This document shows, piece by piece, positions 12,660-24,654 of a stretch of DNA of 64,000 nucleotides (position 1 is the stretch's first letter; every line of letters begins with the position of its first letter). Both the position numbers and the translations under genes were made by a program. The stretch covers positions 105,619,282 to 105,683,281 of the forward strand of contig NC_067473.1 of NCBI RefSeq assembly GCF_947179515.1, read 5' to 3'. The notes beneath the pieces are model-generated. The model had not been told where the DNA came from and made no database searches. It saw only the letters and a program-made list of their open reading frames with translations. Source of the DNA: Apodemus sylvaticus (lineage: Eukaryota > Chordata > Mammalia > Rodentia > Muridae).

Positions 12660-13344
12660 ATCCTATTTATTTTTAAATTTTTTAAAATGTTTTTATTAGA
12701 TATTTTCTTTATTTACATTTCAAATGTTATCCCATTTCCTGCTTTCGCCTCTGAAAATACCATATCCCTTCCACCCCTCCTCCAACTCACCAGCACACCT
12801 ACTCTTGCTTCCCTGTCATGGTATTCCCTTATACTTGGGCATTGAGCCCTCTCAGGACCAAGGACCTTTACACCCTTTGATGTTCAACAAGGTCATCCTC
12901 TGCTACATATGCATCTGGAGCCATGGGTCCTTCCATGTGTACCGTTTGGTTGGTAGTTTAATTCCTGGGAGCTCTGGATGTACTAGTTGGTTCATACTGC
13001 TGTTCTTCCTATGGGACTCCTTCAGAGCCTTGAATCTGTTCTCTAGGTCCTCCATTGGAGACCTTGTGCTCAGCCCAATGGTTGCTTAAAAACACTCACC
13101 TCTGTATTTGTCAGGTATTTGCAGAGCCTGTCAGGAGAAATCTATATCAGGATCCTGTCAACAAGTGCTTGTTGGCATCCACAATAGTGTCTGAGTTTGG
13201 TGACGGTATATGGGATGGATCCCCAGGTGCGGCAGTCTCTGAATGGTCTTTCCTTCAGTATCTGATCCACACTTTGTCTCTGTATCTCCTCCCATGGGTA
13301 TTTTGTTCCCCCTTCTAAGAAGGATCTCCTTGGATCCTATTTAT
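12660..13344 (-). mobile_element. 5'-truncated L1 (3' UTR only) with 11-bp target-site duplication
   Basis: On the plus strand it starts with a T-rich tract (reverse-complement poly(A)) and 'atttacatttcaaatg', then the C-rich reverse complement of the L1 3' UTR. It continues through 'cagagcctgtcaggag' and 'cacaatagtgtctgagtttg' to about 13333. It is flanked by the direct repeat atcctatttat at 12660-12670 and 13334-13344. The 3' UTR type is an older mouse L1. The same segment recurs at 31414-31600. It contains no ORF2 codons of note, so reading frames in this span are not genes. Confidence 0.88.
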
Positions 13345-14722
13345 ACTCTTTTCAAACATTATGTGTCTTCCCAAGGATCTGGCCTCAGCAAAACACCATG
13401 TGAGTCTGCATCACATGACAGGAGCAGGAATTCCCATTTCAGTTTGTTGTTGAGGACCTGTAACATTCCATCCTACAGGAAGCTCATTATTAAAATGATA
13501 TTTGTGAAAGAAGGATTTTAGAAATAGCCAAAGTCTCGGGAAGTCTCTGATATTTACCATGTGTGTAGGTCCCCCTTCATCTCAACATTATATAGGCAGT
13601 AATGTTGTTAAGAAGATACTCCTCCTGCTGTCCAGTTTGGTACAAGTTGTGTAAAGAGCTCCAGTGCTTCACCTTTTATGTGTCATTAGTGCCAGGGAAA
13701 TGTTAGTGATTTCCAAAAACACAGAAAGGAGCCAATCTGATGCAACTCACAATGGGGTTTCTATTCTATCTTCCCTCACCTTTGCAATGGTGGTTGTTAG
13801 GCAGGGGGTGGGCTTGTAACCTAGGGGTGCAGATTGGTTGGAGGAAATAACCTGGAAATGTTGGTCTCATTGTGGGTGTAACCTGCAGATGTTCTTGTTG
13901 GGGGTTAGCCTAGAGCCTGGAGATAGACTCAGGTTTTGTTGGGGGACCACATGGAAACTAATGCTAGGTACCAGACTGTTAGTTAACTGAATTCCAACTT
14001 TGGTCAGGTTCTCAACAATGGAGTCTGAACTTAAAATATTTGGCCTCTCATCATTATCCATTCTGGGCTGTGCTTTCAGAGATACAGTTGTTTCTGTGTC
14101 ATCCATGCTCTTTTTACCACTCACTCATAAGCATTCCAATAAACTCATTGGTTCACCAATTGATACTTTAGTAGCATTTTTACTTGGTCTGTTGTCAGTG
14201 TTTATCTAGGTTGAGTCAGATTGCTTATATCTCTTAAGAAATAGTGTCACAAAACAGAATGCTAATTTCAAAGGTCACAAAATTTACTAGACTTTCTAGT
14301 GGTGTCACATTTACAAATGAACTATAGCTGCAACCTCAACAGTCAGTCAGTCTGTAAGCTTCCTCTCTCTAGTCTGCCGTGGAATCCACCTACCAATTTT
14401 ATGCCTGCCAATAAAATATGGAATAGCTGTACATTCATGTTTGATATGGCTGAGGAATTGTGAAAAATCCTGTGCAAAGAGAACTGCTAATATTCAGAAA
14501 TTGTCTCCTTATGCTATTCAGTTTTAATTGTGGCATCTATGCAAGAATCCCAAATTGTACTAAAGTGACTCTCAGAACTTTTCCTTTGCAAGTGACAAGA
14601 TGAAACTTTATATTGCAAATGAAACAATTTACCCATTCTATCAAGAAGGTATCAAAGTAAGGATGGTATGCAAATAACAAAAATGAAGGAATCAAGTGAA
14701 TTTTCATGACTAGCACTTGCTT
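13345..14722. other. Unclassified sequence, possibly including an unnamed repeat
   Basis: No gene supported. The G-rich patch at about 13790-13960 ('aggcagggggtgggcttgt', 'tgttgggggttagcc') looks repeat-derived, but I cannot name it. Confidence 0.3.
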
Positions 14723-14759
14723 ACTCTCTCTGTCTCTCTGTCTCTCTCTCTGTCTCTCA
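14723..14759. repeat. Short (TCTCTG)n/(TC)n tract
   Basis: A pyrimidine-rich CTCTCTGT-type repeat of about 37 bp. Confidence 0.85.
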
Positions 14760-15794
14760 TTATGCATTATAATGATGAGTTAATATGTTAATATTTCCTC
14801 AAGTTCTATTGAGTATACATTATATTTCTGACTCATTTTCTAGTGCAGAAGACAATAACAAAAACCTGTCACATCTGCCAGCAGTAATGATTGTTTCACT
14901 AGATAGAAGATTGAATCAAATTCTATCTCTAAACTGTGGAGAATTTAATGCTGGGCACCTAACACTAGAGAAAAGTATTGAATGCTCTAAACTACCTCAG
15001 GGCTAGGTTAGAGGTGACATGGAGTAGTGTGTTTTATACTGCAAAATTTGATCTCCCATTTAGAGAAAAATTAACATAATTCCAGCTATTGATCAAATGT
15101 ATTCCAACGTGTTTCTTTTCTTTATGTGGTGTCCTTTCAAATTGCATCATTTTTACTTAAGTAAATCTTGTAAAGAAACAGAGTAGGCAGAAAGATTCTA
15201 TGGAACATGTGACCTGGCTACATTGTACAATACTGAGAGGCTTCTGATGGCTCTTCCTTTCTCTTCTGAAAAGTTCATTTTCTTTCATTGATTTTGGTGT
15301 CAACTAATAGTTTGAGAAGCAGTCAATACACAGAGGTTAACATGAACAACTCATACTGCAAGTGAAACTGTGTCAGCAGAAGTTATGCTCAGGTTGCTCC
15401 CCTTCCAAGCTGAAGCAGGCTTTCTTCTTATTGTGTCTCATACCTGCATCATTTCAGATCTAGCACATGGTAGCATCATTTTCTTCAGACTGGCATTCAA
15501 GAGAAGTTCATCTAATTACACATGTATACTTGTCATGATTTTGATGAAAGTGTTGAGAATTATAGCAGGGTAATCAACATCCTCTGGATTGACTCTAGTC
15601 TGTTGCCTGCTCTGTAGCTCCTGAACTAGGAGCCATTTTCACAGATAAAACTTGGAGTCTATTCGACAGGAAGAAAAACATTTTTATTTGTTTATCTAAT
15701 TTGAACCTAAGTGGCATGTTATCCACTCATAAAGAAATCTACTCCCCTCATTTGTAAGCAAGTATTAACCTTCTGAAAACACATCTCATCTCCA
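14760..15794. other. Unclassified sequence
   Basis: No recognisable gene or repeat. Confidence 0.35.
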
Positions 15795-16100
15795 TTATTA
15801 TACTTTTTTTAATTTAAATTTTTAATTAAGATATAATTGCATTATTTCCATAGCTTCCCTTTCCACCTTACAACACAAAACTTATTTTTAAATCTTTGGA
15901 GATGTGTTACAATTGTAATTACAAACATTAACATGATAACTGACATTTTTGTCTGGCATCCAAAGTCTGATTATTCACTACCTGACTCAGGTAACCTGTT
16001 ATTTGCAGGGCATATATAAATGTCTGATAATGAATATATACCTCCTTAATCATTATCACTTTAAATGGTGTATCTTAAGGAGTTTATGAAAATTCTTCCC
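15795..16100 (-). repeat. Possible old antisense L1 3' region
   Basis: A T-rich start ('tttttaattaagatataatt') followed by a C/T-rich segment ('ccatagcttccctttccacc') resembles the reverse complement of an old rodent L1 3' end. Divergence is high and boundaries are guesses. Confidence 0.3.
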
Positions 16101-16329
16101 CTTTCTGGTTGGGTACCTGTCATTTGGGGATAAGCTTGACTGCATATTTCTTCATTTCCCTGTTTAAGTTTTCCTTATTCGGTTTAATCCTCTTTTAGTC
16201 CCTGTATCTTCTCCTCTCTTCTTTATGCTTATGAATCACAGTGAACAAATGACTATAAAATTCCTAATACTGGTTTACACATTTGCAAAGACTTCCTTAA
16301 AATTGAGCCTCAAAAGTGGAAAAAAAATA

Positions 16330-16830
16330 AAGGAAGATAGGACAGAAAAATTGTAAAAGACAGGCGACCAGAATGTCTGCTGCAAGATTTTGTCTTCTAG
16401 ATATGATAGGAAAGCTACATACATGAAATCTCAACAATATGAAATCTTAAACAAGACTTGATCAAGGCGAACACCAGTAGACATATGCTTACCAGGCATA
16501 GAGGAATTCACATGATTAACCAAGTATACATGGAGAGGTTTGGGCAACTCATTACTACTTATAGAGGAAGAATTAGTCTTCCTACAAATTGAACAAGCAT
16601 CCTAAATGATTATCTAGTTGGAAATGGTCATCCCTAATAAAATATAGATATAAGCCACGTGAAATGGGAGCATCAGGTTGCAACAAAATATTTATGCATA
16701 TTAACACACCACTAAATAATTGAAGAATAAGAGTGCATTAATTTGAAAGGTATAGGGGGCATAGAGGAAGGATTGGAGGAGAAAAGTAAGAATGATAATG
16801 GATTTTATCTTAACTAAATAGCAAAATAAA
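16330..16830 (+). repeat. Old L1 (Lx-like) 3' UTR fragment
   Basis: Contains the recognisable old rodent L1 3' UTR series 'gtcttctagatatgatagg', 'catgaaatctcaacaatatg', 'aacaccagtagacatatgc', 'catggagaggtttgggcaa'. The same 3' UTR type recurs at 55640-56000 and 60005-60260. It has no coding capacity. Confidence 0.65.
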
Positions 16831-17110
16831 ACACACAGAATTACAGGAAAATGACAAGACACTCGCCTTCTATTTCTCCTCTGGTCAAATGTGTCTTTTA
16901 CTGCAAGCTGGGTCTTCTTATGCATCCTGATATCTACCTTAGATCTAATCCCAACAGTCAAATGCCATCTTCCCTTACCCTCTTCCTAAATGGTCTCTTT
17001 CATCATGGGAATCTCTCAGGCTTTAAACATTTTTAAAACTTTGGCTTCCACCCTTTCCAAATCTCATTCATGCGACAAATAAATGGTTGCCTGCTTCTAC
17101 CCAGAAAGAG

Positions 17111-17180
17111 CATACATCCTCTTCAAATCTTATAACAAAGAGCAGCATACATCCTCTTCAAATCTTATAACAAAGAGCAA
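17111..17180. repeat. Near-perfect 35-bp tandem duplication
   Basis: Two adjacent copies (17111-17145 and 17146-17180), each starting 'catacatcctcttcaaatc', match at about 34 of 35 positions. The unit is not a microsatellite motif, so this is a small recent segmental tandem duplication in otherwise unclassified DNA. Confidence 0.95.
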
Positions 17181-17204
17181 CTCTGCCACTTTCATATTGA
17201 TGAG

Positions 17205-17290
17205 TCTGGTTTTTAATTTATTTATTTTTTGTTTGCTTGAATTGTTTTTGTTTGTGTTTGTTTGATTTTATTTATTTATTTATTTTGGTA
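17205..17290. repeat. T-rich (TTTG/TTTA)n low-complexity tract
   Basis: Runs of TTTATT and TTTGT dominate. It is low-complexity sequence. Confidence 0.75.
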
Positions 17291-17489
17291 TTTTGTTTGC
17301 TTTTGTAATTTTTCTGCATTATTTACATCTTATTCTTAAAGCATATGGCCCTCTATCACACAAAAATATTTGTCTCTCTTGCGAAAACTGACTTAATTTC
17401 AGTTGATGTGAAGAAAAGCTAATCTTTGTGGGAGAAAAGATTTAATACACACTAAACACACTTTCTGATGAGTGAAAGTGGTTAAATAC

Positions 17490-17660
17490 ACCAAGCTCTT
17501 GCAGAGAAGCTGAATTATAACACCAGCTCCTAGTCTACTGCCTTGTACCTACCTGAAACTCCAGCTTCAGAGGGGTCTGACCCCGTCTTCTGACTTCTCT
17601 GATCAATAGTACTCACTTGCACGTACCTAGTTTCAGGCAATAATACAAATATTCAATAAA
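17490..17660 (+). repeat. Degenerate B3/B2-type SINE
   Basis: Sense SINE blocks: 'gttaaatacaccaagctctt', 'gaaactccagcttcagaggg', 'gtctgaccccgtcttctgac'. They match the order of B3/B2 with moderate to high divergence. Confidence 0.65.
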
Positions 17661-18049
17661 AATAAACCCTTTTTAGAACTGTCATTGACAGAGTTTCCAC
17701 CCAAGCTATATCCACATCAGGTTTTGGAGGAGAAGGCTGTATTGTCACTGTACATATTTTACTTAATTTTTTGAAGCTTATATATAAAGTGAGTTACTTA
17801 ACAAATATCCAAGTATTCATTTTGTTCCAGCATTTCTGTAATTTGGCTGAATTCATTTGGTTTCAAAATACTTATACTGTAAAGGGAATGGGAGTGAAAT
17901 GGCAAAAGAACTGAAATTAATGGTAGAACTCCTCACTGCTAGCTATACTCTGAAGTAGTATCAGTGAGAAAGATATTTCTCCTCATCTTCATCAAATGCA
18001 TTAAAAAAGTGATCTGTGATCTGTGATCTTCATACTGATACAGCTCATC

Positions 18050-18107
<58 letters not shown>

Positions 18108-18984
18108 GAGTCTAAATGCAAATCTAGAATTGTGAATACCTCATAAGTAAGGTTGGTAGATTCAAATAAATAAAGGAATAAAGGAGGAAAGAAAACATAT
18201 CAGAGCAAACTTGAATTAGAATTTTAGATAAACAAAATTTAACATTGTAAGTATTAAATACAGCCCAAGTGGTATTCCGAGCACAATAATAATGTTATTT
18301 ACCTAAGAGTCAAACATGGGTAGACATTCTGCAGTTTGATCTGCCAAGCCTGACAGTGTTTACATGCTTATCACACCAAAATTTTCATCTTCTTTTGACA
18401 CTCATAATAACAGAAACATGCCTTCTAGTCTGTTCAACTGAACTTGGTAAGAATCCCAAAGTCCTGTTCCATCTGAAATCTAATGCCTTTGTATAAATTG
18501 GTATAAGTAGAACCAATTAAGACAGCTCATGCTAGGCTGGTATAATTACTTGAGGGATTTGGGAGCAAGAAAGAAGTTATAGGAGGATTGTGAATACTGT
18601 AATGAAATGACCTCATAAAATAGAATGGTTTAAGTCATAAAGAAATGAGATGCCTAGCTAATTGTTAAATAGGTAGGTGTGTTCACTGTGAGGGCTACTG
18701 CACAGGCTAAAACACTTTTACTGATAGTTTTAACTTGGTCTCCTCTGACTATGGAATAGCACAATTATTAGGCATGATCACGTTGATAGAACTCCATGGT
18801 AGGACTCATCATGAGTCCAATGAAGTAGACTCTAGAATATATACCAGTTTACATATTGTTCTAGACTCTGCCACACATTCTATCTCATATAATTAATCCA
18901 CTGAATGAATTATGTAGTATCTTTTGTGATGTTTTTTTCATTAACTCCTGTGTATACAGCAGAGAGCACTTTCACTGAATTTAT
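17661..18984. other. Unclassified AT-rich sequence around a TA microsatellite
   Basis: No gene or named transposon seen apart from the TA repeat annotated separately. A triplicated 'gtgatct/ctgtgatct' motif lies at about 18009-18030. Confidence 0.35.
18052..18099. repeat. (TA)n microsatellite, about 24 units
   Basis: An uninterrupted alternating AT tract of 48 bp. Such tracts can extrude as cruciforms and are length-unstable. Confidence 0.97.
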
Positions 18985-19260
18985 GTAAAGTCTATCATAC
19001 CTAGCAATCAAACCTTCTTATTTATTGGTATTTTAAAAATTTATTTAGTTTATTTACACTCCATATTTTATGCCCACCCCGTCCACCTTCAACCCTCTAA
19101 CTTTTCCATACCCCATACCTCCTCTCACCCGTGTCTCCACTTGGATGTCCTCACCCTCCACCCTACCTGACCTTTCAACTCCCTGGGGTCTCCAGTCTCT
19201 TGGTGGTTAGGTGCATCATCTCTTATCCTTTCTTCAAAGAGGGCATTAGTTAAATGGAAA
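18985..19260 (-). repeat. Old L1 (Lx-like) 3' end
   Basis: On the plus strand, 'tttatttacactccatatttt' is followed by a C-rich block ('cccaccccgtccacc'), 'gtgtctccacttggatgtcc' and 'gggtctccagtctcttgg'. I recognise these as the reverse complement of an old mouse L1 3' UTR. Confidence 0.65.
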
Positions 19261-19337
19261 GAACACTGCAATCGTGAAAGAAATATAAACTAAAGATAAA
19301 TAATAAAAAGAAAGGAAAATGGTTCAAGATCTCCAAG

Positions 19338-19340
<3 letters not shown>

Positions 19341-19379
<39 letters not shown>
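19341..19379. repeat. Poly(T), 39 bases
   Basis: An uninterrupted T39 tract. Neither flank matches a SINE or L1 3' end that I recognise, so its origin as a retroelement tail is unproven. Confidence 0.95.
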
Positions 19380-19839
19380 CAGGCTGTGGTAACACAATCC
19401 CTAGGCCCAGAGATTGAAGATGCTAATAGGTCTTTGCAGCTCTCTTTACTTCTCAAATAACTCTGATTATTCTGATACCTGTTACAGTATTACATATGGT
19501 AGACAGAATGTTTTCAGTAGGAGAACACATATAACTAAAAAAACATGTGTCTCATCTTCCTCACACTGTTTGGTCAAAAAACCGACTAGCATATGTTGTC
19601 CACATCATTGTACCCCCAAATGTACCCCTTAATTCTCATTTTGAATTTGCTGTCAAATCTTCCATTGGAGAATATCTTCTAGTGAAGAAATCGAGTCCCA
19701 GTATTTCAAAGAATATGACTTAATTTTCATCATACTTTATTAGTGAAAGGGCAGAATAACACTGATGGAGATGTAAAAGGAAAGGAGACTTTATGGTACC
19801 TATGTAATTAAGGAGCCCACAAAACCCTGCTACTGCTAA

Positions 19840-19841
<2 letters not shown>

Positions 19842-19890
<49 letters not shown>
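19842..19890. repeat. (CA)n microsatellite
   Basis: About 24 CA units with a single CG interruption near the 3' end. Confidence 0.95.
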
Positions 19891-21654
19891 GCTTTTCTAG
19901 ATGTTATCATATGTTCCCTTAAAGTCTGTCACCATGTTAAGTATTTAAAGCTGCTATTGTGGCAGTAAGTACAGTTCTAAATAATGGATGATAGAGGACC
20001 AGTGTGAATGCCAGGTGCTACTACCATACAGGCTTCTGAAGGGTTTACAGTAATTTCCCTGAAGGGCTCTGCAGTAACATGGCAATGTCTTCTGTTTATT
20101 CTTAAGTAAATTCTGAGTAATTGTTCTTCAAAACTCTACAAGGGATAAGTAATAAGTATTTTTTTAACCAAAATTGATATTTTAGACCGTAGTTAATCAC
20201 ATAATTTTCTAACTATTTGCATGTTCTTAGGCACATAAACCTACTCCAAATATATAATACAATAAAGAAATATGAAAATTGAAAGCAATTTTTTGGCTCA
20301 AATGGTTTCAGGGTGAAAGATCTCACAAAACCACTTTTCTCCTTCCTTTTCTCCTTCCTATATGCCTGTATCATAAATAATAATTTAAAGGAAAATTATT
20401 TGGTGAGATGACTTTTATTTTAAAACTGTTCCCTAGAATGACCTTAAACTTGCTATGTATGTCACTGAGAATTTTCTGTGAGTAAACTCATTGAGGCTTG
20501 CTTCCATATTAGTTACAACAAGGTTATATTATCATTTCTTCCATTCAGTTTTTCTTATACTGATATAGTTATTGGTATGCAGATATTCTTGTATACTAAT
20601 ATGTGTGGTTGTCTGACCACAACTCCATGCAAGCTTTTGGGAGGAAAGAATTCCCAAATTGGAATTTCACTCAAGTTATCTGTCAGCTCTCCTTTAAAGT
20701 CAATTTCCCCTTTTCACACTGGGGAAACCCAGTATTTTTCAATCAGCTACAACTGTCTCATCCCAAAATCCCATGTTCATTTACTATGTAGTGTTTGACG
20801 TTTAACTGTCTTGCCTTAACAGAGTGGCTTTGATAAGTGACTCTGAATCTGAGAGGATTAGTTTAACATTTGATCTTTAGAAGTATTTCTGTTTCATAAG
20901 ATCACAGAGAAAAATTCTAAAGGATGAAAAGATACTCGAATCTCCCTTGCAGGTGTTCAATACCTGGAGACAAGGGAATGCCTTTCAGAGATATGGCATG
21001 CCTATGCACTAAGTAAGGGATTCTTTACCAGAGGGTTTAAAAATATCTGCTTAAGTTAATTCTCAAAATCCAATGCTATATTTCTATTCTGTCTTTATGT
21101 TTGTTTGTTTATTGTGTTTGTTTACTTTATTTTTTAATGTTTTAAAAATATTTGCCTTAGTTGCTAGTAATTTATGTCTATAATTTACTCTCCAATAAAT
21201 GATTATATCTTAAAATTATCACTATGCAAGATTTTAATATATTGATTTCCTTACTTTATAGAAGTAAAATCTCTAAAATATTGTTTGATTTTCATGTTCC
21301 TTAACTTTACACAGATAAACTCACACTGCATATTTTAATAACTTGAATATTTCAAGCAAATATAATAAACCCACCTTATAAAATAACTCACATTTTTGTA
21401 GTTAAAAATCAACTACTTCTATTGCCAAAATATTCCTTTGGGGAAATTATTTATAATTTTATTGTTGATAAAGATAAATTTGTCCAGGTAAGCTATTTAA
21501 AAATGTCTTGTGTACATACATATATAAAGACTCCATTCATATTATCCAAGTGATATGAAATTTCTTTTTGGTATATAGAGTGAGGTCACATGCCATGCAT
21601 ATTTGCTTTCTATTTGTTTATAACCTATTTGCAATCTAGAAAGATTATTCATTA
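19891..21654. other. Unclassified AT-rich sequence
   Basis: No gene or named repeat. The overlapping frames of 106 and 62 codons at 20478-20798 have no family features. Confidence 0.35.
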
Positions 21655-21778
21655 TTACAATTCCAGAGAACCCAAATTTAGTTCTTATCACAACCACTTT
21701 TAACTCCAACTCTAGAGGATCCAATGATTCTGGCCTCGGTAAGTACCTGCATAATGTACACACACACACACACACAGA
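21655..21778 (+). repeat. B3-type SINE with (CA)n tail
   Basis: Sense B3 blocks 'gagaacccaaatttagttct', 'caactctagaggatccaatg' and 'tctggcctcggtaagtacc' run into a (CA)n tail at about 21755-21776. Diverged but recognisable. Confidence 0.75.
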
Positions 21779-22894
21779 ATTAATTAAATTAAACCTAAAT
21801 CATGCATTTTAGGATTCAAATGAACACATTCTAAATACATCAGTAAATACATCAGGTCAGAGGCTGAATGCAGTCATTTGGTGGGGGATGCCAAGAAAAT
21901 CAGAAAACACTGAAGTATGAAGTCTGTTGTTTTGCCCTTGGTTGAGATCAAGAAATTAAAGATAAGTCCAAATTGCTGAAAACGCTATGCACTTCAGTAA
22001 AGGGGTCCAGAGGATCCTGAGCTGGAACTGATTCTACTGCTTCTTCTCAGAGTACCAGACTCCATGTTACAAAAAGGGACCATAAAAATTTCACCTAAAT
22101 GAAAGCAATTGACAATCTTATGTTGATGTGGTTCTTAGAGTCACAAGATCAAGTATAACACCATAACCTTATGGTTGCATAGTAAGTGGTACATATACCT
22201 TGGAGGTAACTAACAGTTCTTTAATTGGACTTATATCCTTTCCAATAAGAGAGAAATATTGCAAGGTACTAATACCCTAACCAAATACCCATGGCTAATG
22301 AAGTGCTGTAGAGAATCTATAATTTCTACTTAACTAAATGAGCATAATCACTAACTACATTATCAGTATTTCTCCTTATATCCAGAAATAAAGGTAGTCC
22401 TATCCTTCATCAAGGAATATCTTCTTTATGGTAATCTAATCCACAGAGGGTACATGTATTTCAGCAAACGTCCCAATATTTTTTACAGAAAAATACAAGA
22501 CACAGTCTAGTATCAAACTACTTTTTCTTGTATGCAATTAGACAATGCCTCAATATCCATTAAGTTTTAAAACTACTGGTAATTTGAAGGCATATTCACA
22601 TTAGTTTTTCCAAAATATGCTTTGGTTTGAGTTCATTGGATGTTTGATCATGATTTGACTATGATAAGACATTTCATAAAATAACAACCCAGAAATGTTG
22701 TTAAATTATTCCTACTATGAACTACTTTTTTTAGGTTCCACTTTGATTTGTAAACTCTCAGGTGATATTGTCATCACTTTACACCATATATATTCTCTGT
22801 AATTTGTGATACTTTGTCAATTGTTTTTTGGGTTTGACTTATTTATAATTTGTTTATGTTGATGCTTTTTTTCCCATTTAATATGAGTGTTCTG
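21779..22894. other. Unclassified AT-rich sequence
   Basis: No gene seen. A 12-bp tandem repeat of 'aaatacatcagt' type occurs near 21833-21856. Confidence 0.35.
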
Positions 22895-23045
22895 TCAGCA
22901 TGTATACCTGCCTTCTAAAATAAGGCATCAGATCCCATTATAGAAGATCAATAGCTCCCATGTGGTTACTGAGAATTGAACTCGAGAAGAAATGGAAGAA
23001 GAGCCATTTCTCTTAGTCCCTGAGCCGTCTCACCAATTCCAAGGC
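22895..23045 (-). repeat. Degenerate B2/B3-type SINE
   Basis: Reverse-complement blocks are clear: 'gcatcagatcccattatag', 'gtggttactgagaattgaac' and 'ctgagccgtctcaccaattc' (the antisense 5' end of B2/B3). Confidence 0.8.
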
Positions 23046-23844
23046 TGCTTTACTAAACTAATTATTAGCCATAATGGTCAACAAACGCTGAAATTCCAGC
23101 TCTATTGTTTCTTCTAAACATTGTAATAGAAGAGGAAATTTTTGACATTTTATTTTGTGTAAAATACATGTTGATTTGAAGGAAGGACATTTTTGTTTCA
23201 CACAATGCATTACAAGTGTTATTTTAGTGATGAGTTTACTTAAGGTTTGTCCTGGTTTTTTGTTTTTGTCTTTGTTGTGGTGGTGGTAGTTGTTGTTGTT
23301 CCTAATCTTATATTCCTTCATTGTTTTGGGCTTGCCTGTTCCTTTTCTGTTAAGATAAAAATATCTAGGCACATACTATCCTTAATTTGCCATTATTATA
23401 AGTCATCTATTTTTCTACATTAGCCTACATTCATTTGTGGTACATGCTATTTAGAAATCAGAAGACTTATGTGAACATTCACACTGGTACTGAAGAGTTC
23501 TGTTCTGTTGCCTTCAGTAGAAAGAATTATAAATTAATGCAAGCATACACATGCACACATATTTTGTACATACATCTTTTTAAATGTTGACTTAATTGTC
23601 ATGTAATTTCTGTGTAATACTATAGGAGTCATACTAATTTTTTCCTAAATCTTTTATTTATTTGATCCCTTGATGCACTGAAGAAGCTAATTCCTACTTC
23701 TATTCCTGACCTCTGTTTATATGCAAGACAATGTCTCTTACAGATAGATAAAGATTTGTGTCAAAGTTTAGAAGGATTGAGGCCAGAAGCAAGGAACAGA
23801 TGAACAAATGGAGAGAAGGAAGAAAGAGGGACCCAATGATTTAC
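23046..23844. other. Unclassified sequence
   Basis: No gene seen. It contains a short (GTT)n patch at about 23275-23300. Confidence 0.35.
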
Positions 23845-23879
23845 AAGCTTTTCCTAATTGAAAAAGGAGCTTGAAAACT

Positions 23880-24090
23880 GCATATATGTGTATATGTACA
23901 TGTACTTGTACATGTACATGTGTATACATACACGCACATGTATATGTATATGTACATGTACATGTATGTGTACGTGTACTTGTATATGTATATGATGTAT
24001 ATGTGTGTATGTGTATATGTGTATGTGTATATGTGTATGTGTATATGTGTATATGATGTATACATATATGTATATGTATATATACACATA
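23880..24090. repeat. Complex (TATG/TGTACA)n tract
   Basis: About 210 bp of interleaved TGTA, TATG and TACATG motifs. The centre (about 23895-23970) has self-complementary 'gtacatgtac' steps that could fold. Thr/Tyr/Val/Cys-rich reading frames on both strands are artefacts of the repeat. Confidence 0.93.
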
Positions 24091-24619
24091 GCTGAACTTC
24101 TGAACTTTTGCTACTTTTTAGTTATGTTTTCTTCTGCCCTTCTACATTCATATTCTAAAATTTAATTCCATACCTAACATTAGATAGGAGAGAAAATAGT
24201 ATAGAGAGGCAAAGGGGTGATATTATTGTTAGACTAATTCCTGCTGGTTAGATGCATCAGTTCCTTGGGGCAAGTTTGATCTTAGCAGTTAGGATATCTA
24301 ATTTCTTCTTGTTGTTGTTTCTTTGCACAACGCTTCCAACTTCAACCAACCCATGCTAGCAGCACACTCCCACTTGAGACCTTAGCATGTATATATCCTC
24401 AAAAGAGTGCAGAATTCCAAGCATCGCACAATTGAAGAAATAATCTACAGCTGGCAAAAACTATTCTTCTGGTAGGTAATGAGAAAAATTATAATCAGAT
24501 TCAGGGGACAATCTGAAACAGCCCCATATCCCATACCCAGGATTAAAACAAAAACCTATCCTCATAATATTTCTGAGCTTTTAAAGGAAACCAAAATTCA
24601 TATATATGAATATCATATG
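24091..24619. other. Unclassified sequence
   Basis: No gene or recognisable repeat. Confidence 0.35.
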
Positions 24620-24653
<34 letters not shown>

Positions 24654-24654
24654 G
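24620..24654. repeat. (TA)n microsatellite
   Basis: About 16 TA units, flanked by further ATATGA-type sequence. Confidence 0.93.

Noticed and set aside
12724..13521. Three overlapping plus-strand frames of 87-121 codons
   Set aside because: Mostly reverse-complement L1 3' UTR with a target-site duplication. No protein features.
20478..20798. 106-codon plus-strand frame
   Set aside because: No recognisable motif and an equally open overlapping frame. Plausible by chance in this length of sequence.
23841..24165. Frames rich in Tyr, Thr, Val, Cys and Ile on both strands
   Set aside because: Translation of the TATG/TGTA tract.
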